A stretch of DNA of 64,000 nucleotides, from positions 124,001 through 188,000 of the forward strand of contig JAAYVD010000168.1 of assembly GCA_012517355.1 (NCBI GenBank). The letters run 5' to 3'. This document shows, piece after piece, positions 56,905 through 64,000 of this stretch; position 1 is the stretch's first letter; every line of letters begins with the position of its first letter. A program made the position numbers and the translations under genes. Origin of the DNA: Candidatus Rifleibacteriota bacterium (GTDB taxonomy: Bacteria; Muiribacteriota; Ozemobacteria; Ozemobacterales; Ozemobacteraceae). The notes beneath the pieces are model-generated. The model saw only the letters and a program-made list of their open reading frames with translations, did not search any database and had not been told where the DNA came from.

Positions 56905-57417
56905 TCACTTGATCGGGTACATGTTGAGGTGAATGATGTTCCAGGCGTGCTTGACGATCGCCTGGGTCTTGTTCTGGACGGCGAAGCCGCGGACGGAACC
57001 GTAGGCGGACATGCCCTTGAAGTCAACGGTGATCATGATCTGGTTCTTGCCGTTGGCGGGATACTGCATGCCCTCGGCGGCCCCGATGATGACAAAGTCG
57101 GACATCCAGTTCTGGCGCTCGCTGGCGTCGGTGCGGCGGCACACGGCGTCGACGAGTTTCCAGTCGCCCACCCGGCCGGTGACGGTGCCGTCGGCATTGA
57201 TCTTGAAGACCAGCTTGAGGCTCTCGGGGGCCACCCGGAAGTTCCGGGTCTCGGCCAGACCGCGCCACTCACCGACCAGTTCGGCCTTGACCGGAAGCAT
57301 CTTCACCCCGTGATCGGTGACGGGCTTCTTTTCATCCCGGGGGATGGCATGGCCGACGAGGGCCGCACCGAGCACAAACGCCACGAGGGTACAAACCAGG
57401 ACCAGACGATTTCTCAT
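56905..57417 (-). CDS. Secreted protein of unknown function
   Basis: The ATG at 57417 has AAGGAG 7 bases upstream; a TATAGT -10 element is at 57462-57457. The 170-residue product has a signal peptide (RLVLVCTLVAFVLGAALVGH, cleavage near AIP). The mature part is beta-rich, with a lipocalin-like feel: VGEWRGLAETRNFRVAPESL, LVFKINADGTVTGRVGDWKL, NGKNQIMITVDFKGM. That resemblance is weak, and no family is claimed. Followed by a strong terminator, so monocistronic. Confidence 0.75.
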   Translation of the reverse strand: MRNRLVLVCTLVAFVLGAALVGHAIPRDEKKPVTDHGVKMLPVKAELVGEWRGLAETRNFRVAPESLKLVFKINADGTVTGRVGDWKLVDAVCRRTDASERQNWMSDFVIIGAAEGMQYPANGKNQIMITVDFKGMSAYGSVRGFAVQNKTQAIVKHAWNIIHLNMYPIK

Positions 57418-57501
57418 AATCCACTCCTTGCATGATGTCGGGCATCCGCCCGCGCAACTATACCACACCCCCCGGGGTACCTTTCCACTTTCTCGTGCCA
57501 A

Positions 57502-57529
57502 GAAGGTTCGGAAATTTTCCCGAACCTTC
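57502..57529. promoter_or_regulatory. 28-bp near-palindrome between divergent genes
   Basis: GAAGGTTCGG (57502-57511) and CCGAACCTTC (57520-57529) are perfect inverted repeats around an A/T-rich centre. It lies upstream of the secreted-protein promoter, in the 380-bp gap before the cNMP-ParA gene. Operator or terminator-type structure; no T tract follows. No other feature was seen in the gap. Confidence 0.55.
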
Positions 57530-57797
57530 CGGCCGATCGCCTGAACGGCTGAGAACTCGCCTCCAGCAGCAGATTTCCGACCAGGCATCCTGCTCCCCTG
57601 CCCTTTCCAGCGGGTTCCTGAGGGCCTTTGGGACGGGGCCCGACGACGTTCCTGGAACTGGGCCAAGCATGTTAACGGAGCGGTTTCGGGGAACGCCCTG
57701 GGCGAACTCCCCTGCCCCTCTCCCTGTCCCCGTCCCCACCTGAAAAGATCATGGTAAGGTATTCCCCGGAAGACCGCAGCCGCCCAGGAGGCCAGAC

Positions 57798-60700
57798 ATG
57801 CTCGAAACCCTCGAATTCTTCTCCTCACTCACCCCGTCCGAGATCCAGGAGATCGCCCGGATCGCCAAACGCATGGAATTCCGGCGCGGCGAAACCATCT
57901 TCCAGCAGGGAGACGTCTCGCGGGACCTGTACGCCATCGAGAGCGGCCTGGTCGAGATCTCCACCAAGAGCGTCCTGGCCGAGACCAAGGTCCTGGCCCA
58001 GTTGAAGAACGGTGACCTGTTTGGCGAGATGGCCCTCTTCGACGCCCATTCGGTGCGGTCGGCCTCGGCCAGGGCCCTCCAGAACTCCATCGTCATCGTC
58101 ATCCCCGGCACCGAGTTCGAACGGCTGCTGAAGGAAAAGCCCACCATCAGCTTCAAGCTCCTGGGCACCCTCAGCAAGCGCCTGAAGGACGCCAACCAGC
58201 GACCCCCAGGAGGCGCCCCCGGCGCCCCCGCCGGTCCCGGCAAGATCATCACCGTGGCCGGACCCCGCAACGGAGTGGGCAAGACCACCTTCGCCGTGAC
58301 CGCCGCCCAGATCCTCGACCAGGAGGCCGGCGCCCGCACCCTGTTCCTCGACCTCGATCTGCCCTTCGCCGATGCCACCTACGCCCTCGGGGTCCATTCC
58401 GTCCGCACCGTCATCGAGTTCTCCGGCGTCGCCCGCGGCGATTACCCCGATTTCGACGCCATCCGCAAGCACCTCACCCACGTCGGCACCAACCTGTTCT
58501 GCCTCCCCGGCCCGGTCAACATCATCGACGGGGAAAAGCTCGACCCCCAGTCCCTCGTGGTCTCCATCCGCCTGTTGCAGCGGTTCTTCGAATACATCGT
58601 GATCGACACCGACTCCCGCATCGACGAGGTGTTCCTGGCCGCCCTCGACCTCTCCGACCGCATCTATTTCGTGGTCGATGCCCAGCACCCCTATGCCATC
58701 AAGAGCAGCTCCCGCTACTTCTACGGCCTGGGCAAGCTCCACCTGGCCGAAAGCCGCATCTCCGTCCTGCTGGCGCGCTCCGCCCAACCGGCCGACCGCA
58801 AAGCCCTGGCCAACCTCCTCCGGCTGCCGGTCCAGGCCCAGCTGCCCGTCATCCCCGATCACCAGCCAGTCTACGGCAAAGGAATGCTGCCCGCCCAGGC
58901 CGGCCATCCCTTCTGCCACACCGTCCGCCAGTTGCTGCAGGACTTCTTCCCCGTCGAGTTCCGGGCCAGCCGGCAACAGGGGTTCCTCTCCCGCCTGTTC
59001 GCTCCCGACGGAGCCCCCGCGGCCGCCGCCATCGCCGACAAGACCGCCCCCCTGGCCGAGGTGGCCGAGAACCGGGTCGGCTTCCGCGACGCCAACTTCC
59101 GGGCCCTGCTCCGCTACATCCGCACCGGCCTGGTGGCCGGCCAACTGGCCGAGGCCCGCCGCGCCATCCTGCAACTGGTCGAGTTGAGCGGCACCTCGGC
59201 CCCCGTCTTCCAGACCTACGGCGAGATCCTGATGCAGGAAGGGAAGGCCTCCGAAGCCATCGATGCCTTCCACAAGGCCGTCCAGCTCGACCCCGACTGC
59301 CACCTGGCCCTCGGGTTCGCCGGCATCCTCTCCCTCGACCGCGGCCTGTTCCAGCAGGCGGTCGCCCTCCTCCAACGCAAGATCGACAAGCACCCGAACT
59401 GGCCGGACCTGCGCCGGGACCTGGGCGAACTGTTCCTGCGCAACGACCGGCCGGAGGAAGCCCTCTCCACCCTGCAGGAAGCTCTCCGCATCAACCCCCG
59501 CTACGAGGATGCCCGGGTCCGCCTGGCCGAGGCCTACTTCCGCCTCGGTCGGGGCGAGGAGGCCATCCGCGAGTTGCTGGCCATGTCCCAGAAGTCGGCT
59601 CCCGCCTATTACCTGCTCGGCCGCTGCTTCCAGTCGGTCGACCGGTTCCCGGAAGCCCTCGAAGCCCTGCGCATCGTCCAGCGCATCTGCCCGGACTACC
59701 GCGACACCAACCAGCGCATCGACGAGCTGCAGGACTACTTCGTCAAGCTGAACAACCTCATCTCCATCCACCAGAAGATCCGCCGCGAACAGCCCACCTA
59801 CCTCGACGTGCGGCTCAAGCTCGCCCAGCTCCTGGCCTCGGCCGGCCGCCGCTCAGAGGCCGAAGCCGAGTGTCGGGATGCCCTTCTGATGAAACCCGGG
59901 TTCAAGGCCGCCCAGGACCAGCTCGACCGCCTGCTGAACCTCCCCGTCTACGAGATCGACCACCCCGAAGTCCCCTCTCCCACCCGGACCTGCCGCGGGG
60001 TGGTCTGCACCGGCTTCCACATCGGACTCAACCTGGGAGACCAGGCCCTGGAACCCGCCGTTCAGGAGCGCCTGTCCAAGCACCTGTTCTGGTTCCGCAA
60101 CATCCGCACCGGCAAGACCTGGGAGTTCAAGATCCCCCCCACCCTCTCTCCCCACATCGATCTGAGTGCCACCCCCATCTGTCCGGTGACCGAAAACGAT
60201 GTCATCCTGGTCAAGCTGCTCAATCCCCAGACCGGCGAGGTGCTCTTCTCCGACGCCCACCTGATCGACACCCCACGCGAGCCCCACTGCCAGATCAAGC
60301 TCGACTTCTCCGGACCCCTGCGGCAGATCATCGACCGCCTGCCTCTCATCACCCCGGTCCGGGTCTTCCTGCTCGGCGTGCCACGCGAAACCCTCTTCCC
60401 GAAAGGGAAGGACCACGACGTCCTGACGCCGCCCCTGCTGGTCAACCCCCGCAACGGCGCCCGGGCCGAAGGCCGGGTCGATCCCGACCAGCCCGGGCAA
60501 TTCTGCTTCGTCCTGTCCGCACCCACCGAGGAAGACGTCGTCAAGATCGGAGACCTGCTGGAAGTCCACCTGGCCAAGGAACCCGGCAAGGGAACCATGG
60601 CCCTCCAGGTGCGGGTTGGCCCTGACGACCTCGTCAGCTGCTCACGACTCCTCGCCCCCGAGGAAGGGGAGAAGCCCCTGCCCTCCGAGGCGCCCTCCCC

Positions 60701-61304
60701 GACCCCCGACCGACCACCCTGGCCGGCCGGCTCCCGCGTCCCCACAACCATCCCACCCGCCACGCCACCCGCCGCCACACACCCACCCGTCCCACCGCCC
60801 GCACCCACGGCCGACAACCCCGCCCCGTCAACGACTCACCCCACCGCGCGCCCCCCGGCCACCCCACCAGCCTCTGTCGCGCCCCAGCCTCCGGCTTTCG
60901 CCGCGCCGGCACCACCAGCCACCCCACCAGTCCCTGTCGAGCCCCATCCTCCGGCCACGCCTCCGGCCCACGCCTCGCCCCAGCCTCCGGCCACGCCACC
61001 GGCTCCTCCAGCGCCCCAGCCTCCGGTCACGCCACCGGCTCCCGCAGAGCCGCCATCGCCGACCAACCCTTCCACCCCGACGGCCAGACCTCTGCCGACC
61101 ACCCCAACGCCCCCGGCCACCCCACCCGCCCCCGCCACCCCGCTGCCGCCGGCCAAGCCTTCGGCTCCCGGCAGCCCCCCACCGCCCAAGCCTCCAGCCA
61201 AGCCGACCGGCAGCCCCCCGCCGACCACGCCCCCGTCAACACCGACCGGTGGCCTCCCGCCCGCCCCCCCGCCCCGGCCGCCAACCAAGCCTCCGGCCCG
61301 CTGA
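57798..61304 (+). CDS. cNMP-binding domain / ParA-MinD-type ATPase / TPR fusion with Pro-rich tail
   Basis: 1168 residues from ATG 57798 (AGGAGG 7 bases upstream). Residues 1-135 are a cyclic-nucleotide-binding domain (GETIFQQGDVSRDLYAIESG, LFGEMALFDAHSVRSASARA with the Gly-Glu and Arg of the binding cassette). About 150-410 is a SIMIBI P-loop ATPase of CpaE/MinD type: Walker A GPRNGVGKTTFAV, LFLDLDLPFADATYALGV, and YIVIDTDSRIDEVFLAALDL. About 440-690 are TPR repeats (QTYGEILMQEGKASEAIDAF, RRDLGELFLRNDRPEEALST). Next come 250 residues of unknown beta-rich sequence with PilZ-like hints only, then a Pro/Ala/Thr tail of about 180 residues. ATPases of this class place pili or other polar machines; the prepilin cluster downstream fits that. 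cNMP control is inferred. Confidence 0.9.
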   Translation: MLETLEFFSSLTPSEIQEIARIAKRMEFRRGETIFQQGDVSRDLYAIESGLVEISTKSVLAETKVLAQLKNGDLFGEMALFDAHSVRSASARALQNSIVIVIPGTEFERLLKEKPTISFKLLGTLSKRLKDANQRPPGGAPGAPAGPGKIITVAGPRNGVGKTTFAVTAAQILDQEAGARTLFLDLDLPFADATYALGVHSVRTVIEFSGVARGDYPDFDAIRKHLTHVGTNLFCLPGPVNIIDGEKLDPQSLVVSIRLLQRFFEYIVIDTDSRIDEVFLAALDLSDRIYFVVDAQHPYAIKSSSRYFYGLGKLHLAESRISVLLARSAQPADRKALANLLRLPVQAQLPVIPDHQPVYGKGMLPAQAGHPFCHTVRQLLQDFFPVEFRASRQQGFLSRLFAPDGAPAAAAIADKTAPLAEVAENRVGFRDANFRALLRYIRTGLVAGQLAEARRAILQLVELSGTSAPVFQTYGEILMQEGKASEAIDAFHKAVQLDPDCHLALGFAGILSLDRGLFQQAVALLQRKIDKHPNWPDLRRDLGELFLRNDRPEEALSTLQEALRINPRYEDARVRLAEAYFRLGRGEEAIRELLAMSQKSAPAYYLLGRCFQSVDRFPEALEALRIVQRICPDYRDTNQRIDELQDYFVKLNNLISIHQKIRREQPTYLDVRLKLAQLLASAGRRSEAEAECRDALLMKPGFKAAQDQLDRLLNLPVYEIDHPEVPSPTRTCRGVVCTGFHIGLNLGDQALEPAVQERLSKHLFWFRNIRTGKTWEFKIPPTLSPHIDLSATPICPVTENDVILVKLLNPQTGEVLFSDAHLIDTPREPHCQIKLDFSGPLRQIIDRLPLITPVRVFLLGVPRETLFPKGKDHDVLTPPLLVNPRNGARAEGRVDPDQPGQFCFVLSAPTEEDVVKIGDLLEVHLAKEPGKGTMALQVRVGPDDLVSCSRLLAPEEGEKPLPSEAPSPTPDRPPWPAGSRVPTTIPPATPPAATHPPVPPPAPTADNPAPSTTHPTARPPATPPASVAPQPPAFAAPAPPATPPVPVEPHPPATPPAHASPQPPATPPAPPAPQPPVTPPAPAEPPSPTNPSTPTARPLPTTPTPPATPPAPATPLPPAKPSAPGSPPPPKPPAKPTGSPPPTTPPSTPTGGLPPAPPPRPPTKPPAR

Positions 61305-61468
61305 GCCACGGGACCGCCGATCAGACCTCCGACCCGCTGAGCTACGGGACGCTGATCAGACCTCCGGCTCGCAGAACCAAGGGAAGCCGACCCGCCCTCC
61401 GGCCCGCTGAGCCACGGGAAGCCGGACGACCTCCAGCCCGCGGAACCAAGGAAAGCCGGACGACCTCC
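61290..61468 (+). repeat. Degenerate 34-36-bp tandem repeat, five units
   Basis: Units begin with CCTCC at 61290, 61326, 61361, 61396 and 61430 (next trace at 61464), each containing a GCCCGCTGAGCCACGGGA-like core. The first overlaps the end of the cNMP-ParA gene. Spacing and divergence are wrong for CRISPR. The gap to the prepilin genes is otherwise empty. Confidence 0.75.
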
Positions 61469-61538
61469 GTCCTGATCCGGGGACGGAGGCGAACAAGGCG
61501 GTGGAAAGGACCGTCTTGACGACGGCGGGAAAACCCGT

Positions 61539-62213
61539 CTACAGCGGCTCGATATCGGTCGAAATGCGGAACCGGCTCTTCTCCCGCATCCGCAGGTCGG
61601 GGCGCTGCGGGTTCTGCAGCAGGAACTCGATGGTCAGCACCTGGGCGCTCTCCTCGGGATAGGCCCGGACCGATCCCTCCAGGCCGACCACGTTGGCCAG
61701 CAGTTCCTGGTGCAGGACGGTCTTGCCCCCGACCTGGATGCGGGCGTGCAGCCGGACATCGGGCCGGCTCCCGGTGAGATACCCGGTCACCACCCGGTCC
61801 TGGTAGCCCCCGCTGCCGTCGGTCTTCTGCTGGATGGCGTTGAACCGCCAGACCGGCCATTCGCCCGGCCCGTCGACATATCCCATCATCAGGTTGCCGG
61901 TCCCCCCGAACCGGATCTTGACCGGCTCGGTGGCGATGTCGGGGGTGCCCACGACCACGCCCTTGGCATCCACCGTCAGGGACTTGATCTTGCCGGTCGC
62001 GGCCGAGAAGTATTTCTGCCAGAACACCTCGTTGAGCCGGATGGCGTCGAGCGAGGACTGTTTCCACCCGGTCAGGGCCTGGGCCGAGTTCATCCACCGG
62101 GTGAACCCGAAGACGACCATCGACACCAGGCCGAACACGCCCACGGCCACCATCACCTCGACCAGGGTGACGCCGCGGCAGGACGGGAAACGAACAGCAC
62201 CGGGCCGCCTCAT
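61539..62213 (-). CDS. Prepilin-type cleavage/methylation domain protein (PilW/GspJ-like)
   Basis: The ATG at 62213 overlaps the stop of the preceding gene. The 224-residue product has the prepilin motif CRGVTLVEVMVAVGVFGLVS with Glu at mature position 5, and a soluble domain typical of GspJ/PilW size. Last gene of a four-gene coupled cluster. Confidence 0.9.
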   Translation of the reverse strand: MRRPGAVRFPSCRGVTLVEVMVAVGVFGLVSMVVFGFTRWMNSAQALTGWKQSSLDAIRLNEVFWQKYFSAATGKIKSLTVDAKGVVVGTPDIATEPVKIRFGGTGNLMMGYVDGPGEWPVWRFNAIQQKTDGSGGYQDRVVTGYLTGSRPDVRLHARIQVGGKTVLHQELLANVVGLEGSVRAYPEESAQVLTIEFLLQNPQRPDLRMREKSRFRISTDIEPL

Positions 62214-62740
62214 GACCCCTCCTTCTTGGTGATCTGGATGGTCACCTGCATCGTCACCTCGCTCTCGAGGCCGTCCTTCCCGTAGTTGGGGATGCGGCTC
62301 GCCGCCGAGGCGGTGATCCGCAGGTAATCGTCGACGTAGCCGGGCCCGAGGCCGGTGGCCTTGCGGGTGATCCCCAACCGTTCGATCGCGGTCACGCGCG
62401 CGGTCAGGGTGGCGTTCTCCCGCACCAGGCTTTCGTCGAGAACGTCGAGCCGGAGGTCGCTCAGGAAGGTCTGGTAGAGGTCGTCGGTCTTCTTCGCGCC
62501 GGTCTCGTCGTGCCGGTACCGGAAGGCGGTATACAGCTCGGTGGGATGCGCCTTGATCTTCAGCTTGGCCGCGTCGATGGCCGACAGGCACAGCAGTTCG
62601 AGCTGGGTCCGCTCCCGGGTCGCCAGCTTCTCGTAGCCCTGGCTGACCGACCGCCGCATCAGATAGGTGGCGAAGATCAGCGAGACGGTCAGGGCGACCA
62701 GCACCATGACCACCACGACGCCCCGGCGCCGCGCCCTCAT
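62210..62740 (-). CDS. PilX-like minor pilin-type protein without Glu5
   Basis: The ATG at 62740 overlaps the upstream stop. The 176-residue product begins MRARRRGVVVVMVLVALTVS, a basic leader, Gly and hydrophobic helix like those of PilX/GspK pseudopilins, which often lack Glu5. The rest is alpha/beta with no known motif (LELLCLSAIDAAKLKIKAHP). Overlaps both neighbours by 4 bp. Confidence 0.75.
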   Translation of the reverse strand: MRARRRGVVVVMVLVALTVSLIFATYLMRRSVSQGYEKLATRERTQLELLCLSAIDAAKLKIKAHPTELYTAFRYRHDETGAKKTDDLYQTFLSDLRLDVLDESLVRENATLTARVTAIERLGITRKATGLGPGYVDDYLRITASAASRIPNYGKDGLESEVTMQVTIQITKKEGS

Positions 62741-63264
62741 TCGAGGTCCGCCTTGTACATGATCAGCTTCAGCCGCTCGGGCTGCCGGTCGAGCCGCGAC
62801 GTCCAGCCGACCTCGAAATCCAGGCGCAGGAACTGCTTGTAGGCCGTCATCGAGGCGATCCGCCCGGGCTCGGGGCTGAACTCGAACCACAGGTCCTTCC
62901 GCGCCGCGTCCCGCATCACGTAGCGGATCTGCAGACGGTAGTCGAAGGTCGTGTTGTTGAGCACCTCTCGGGAGGGGACCCGCACGGTCTGGCCGGCGGT
63001 CGTGCCGAACGTGCGGTCGAGCGGGACCGGGTTGCCGATCGGGAGCTGGCTCGCCGGGAGCGCGACCAGGGTGCGCAGGAAGGACGTCCCCGCCTGCATG
63101 GCCGTCTGGTAGTCGCTGGTGACCTGCGTGGACACCGAGCCGCGGCCGAACAGCCCCATCAGGGGCATCAGGGCCATGGCGAAGATGGTGATGCCGAGAA
63201 TGACCTCGACCAGCGAGAAGCCGGTCGCGCCCCCCGCCTGCCCGGTCAGGACCCTTCCCGTCAT
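62737..63264 (-). CDS. Prepilin-type protein (PilV/GspI-like)
   Basis: The ATG at 63264 overlaps the upstream stop. The 175-residue product has GATGFSLVEVILGITIFAMA: a classical F-S-L-x-E prepilin site with Phe at mature position 1 and Glu at 5. The small C-terminal domain fits PilV/GspI. Confidence 0.92.
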   Translation of the reverse strand: MTGRVLTGQAGGATGFSLVEVILGITIFAMALMPLMGLFGRGSVSTQVTSDYQTAMQAGTSFLRTLVALPASQLPIGNPVPLDRTFGTTAGQTVRVPSREVLNNTTFDYRLQIRYVMRDAARKDLWFEFSPEPGRIASMTAYKQFLRLDFEVGWTSRLDRQPERLKLIMYKADLE

Positions 63265-64000
63265 TTCTTGCGATCGGCCTGGATGTCGGTCTCGAGGATC
63301 CGGATCTGGAACCGGCTGGGCACGATCGGGAAGTCGATCTCGAGGTCGCGGCGGTTGTTGTTCAGGTCGAGGGTCTCCAGGCGGAAGGTGTTCGACCCCG
63401 TGCTGGCGCCGGTGCCAGGATTGCGCAGGCCGGTGGCGGCATCCGCGTTCCCCACGCGGAAGATGTAGGACAGGGGGGTGCCGTCGGGATTGAGCAGCCG
63501 CAGCGGGGCGGGATCGTCGGGGTTCCTGACCACCTCGACGGCCAGTTCGTCCCGATAGGCCACCTTGCGCTCGTCGATCACGTTCTGGAGGAACTCGTAG
63601 CCGATCTTGCGGAAGGCGTGGTCGGCGACCACCCGGCCGTTGGGCGCCAGGCTGTCGTCCTGCCAGAACAGCAGGTTGTCGCGCACCGACAGGTCGAGCA
63701 CCACGACCTCGTCCTCGGCAAAGCCCGGATCCCCGGGGTTGGCCACCTGGAAGGCGGCCTTGATGTCACGGTCGCCCAGCCGGATGACCTGGTCGTCCCA
63801 TTTCGAGGTGTTGGTCTCGGTGATCGGCAGGTTGTCCCGCACCTCGTCGAGGTTCGCTTCCCGCTGGTAGACATGGCCCGGCGCGGTGAAGCGGCTGGTG
63901 AAGGCGCCCCCGGCCGCGAACACGAGATCGGGGTCGTTGTAGGGGTGCCGCCAGGCCACCAGCAGCCCGTCCTTGGCGGCCCGGGTCCGGTCTGCGAGCA
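63261..64000 (-). CDS. Large protein of the prepilin cluster, 5' end outside window
   Basis: The reading frame stays open to the last base (a GTG at 63959 is inside it), so at least 246 residues of the C-terminus are present and the N-terminus is missing. The visible part is beta-rich and Asp/Asn-rich (TETNTSKWDDQVIRLGDRDI, LDLNNNRRDLEIDFPIVPSR), with no cysteine and no known motif. The stop overlaps the PilV-like start, so it is the first visible gene of the same operon and may be a large pilus-associated or tip protein (inferred). Confidence 0.65.
   Translation of the reverse strand, partial: LADRTRAAKDGLLVAWRHPYNDPDLVFAAGGAFTSRFTAPGHVYQREANLDEVRDNLPITETNTSKWDDQVIRLGDRDIKAAFQVANPGDPGFAEDEVVVLDLSVRDNLLFWQDDSLAPNGRVVADHAFRKIGYEFLQNVIDERKVAYRDELAVEVVRNPDDPAPLRLLNPDGTPLSYIFRVGNADAATGLRNPGTGASTGSNTFRLETLDLNNNRRDLEIDFPIVPSRFQIRILETDIQADRKK

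Noticed and set aside
61290-61468. CRISPR-like array
   Set aside because: Units of 34-36 bp are contiguous and degenerate with no spacers.

Overview
The window is about 64 kb of very GC-rich, gene-dense bacterial chromosome. It carries single-membrane-span regulators, an RND/TolC efflux system, lipoprotein and signal peptides, and two clusters of prepilin-like genes, all typical of a diderm (Gram-negative type) cell. There are no rRNA genes, ribosomal proteins or other marker genes, so the phylum cannot be fixed. The mix of many prepilin-like proteins, SpoIIE phosphatases, HEAT/TPR/FHA fusions and anaerobic-type genes (D-lactate dehydrogenase, 2[4Fe-4S]-less single-cluster ferredoxin, hemerythrin) would fit a fermentative lineage such as Riflebacteria or a similar deep-branching group, but that is a guess. 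No transposase, integrase, plasmid or phage gene and no CRISPR array was seen.

Layout. 1-9603 (+): a SpoIIE/HAMP phosphatase, a HEAT-repeat membrane protein, an ECF sigma/anti-sigma pair, then three prepilin-type genes with overlapping or touching start and stop codons. 9659-11414: a STAS anti-sigma antagonist with a clear promoter, a secreted protein and a small lipoprotein. 11456-18618: a MarR-controlled tripartite RND efflux operon (regulator, adaptor, permease, outer-membrane channel), every junction a 4-bp overlap. 18812-23228: two envelope proteins of unknown function and a membrane-anchored ADP-ribosylglycohydrolase homologue whose metal motifs are altered. 23229-28999 (-): an HD-GYP response regulator and a very large hybrid histidine kinase, translationally coupled. 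29321-34975: an exported metallophosphoesterase, an MgtC/DUF4010 membrane protein and a metallo-beta-lactamase fold fused to two cyclic-nucleotide domains. 35292-39928: an EF-hand-like membrane protein interrupted by a C10 tract, an RDD-like protein, a small anchored protein and tRNA-Leu(CAG). 40179-43560: hemerythrin (behind a perfect palindromic operator), a DUF6448 protein, a TetR regulator, a ferredoxin and D-lactate dehydrogenase. 43570-50547: a Pro/Ala-rich protein, a WD40-like remnant, a methyltransferase and a giant FHA-TM-HExxH-PKD-MORN protein. 50826-57417: ceramidase-like hydrolase, a vWA protein coupled to a stalk-domain protein, a TetR regulator, an L,D-transpeptidase-like protein and a secreted protein. 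57798-64000: a cNMP-ParA-TPR fusion and a second prepilin cluster on the minus strand that runs off the window.

Themes. Signalling dominates: phosphatase/STAS/sigma switches, cyclic-nucleotide-binding domains placed on unusual partners (MBL fold, ParA-type ATPase), and HD-GYP/histidine kinase signalling. The two prepilin clusters at the two ends have similar composition and opposite strands. The intergenic gaps hold at least four families of dispersed, hairpin-rich repeats, several in inverted orientation relative to each other. These are, with the FHA-metallopeptidase-MORN and cNMP-ParA-TPR proteins, the most unusual content of the window.
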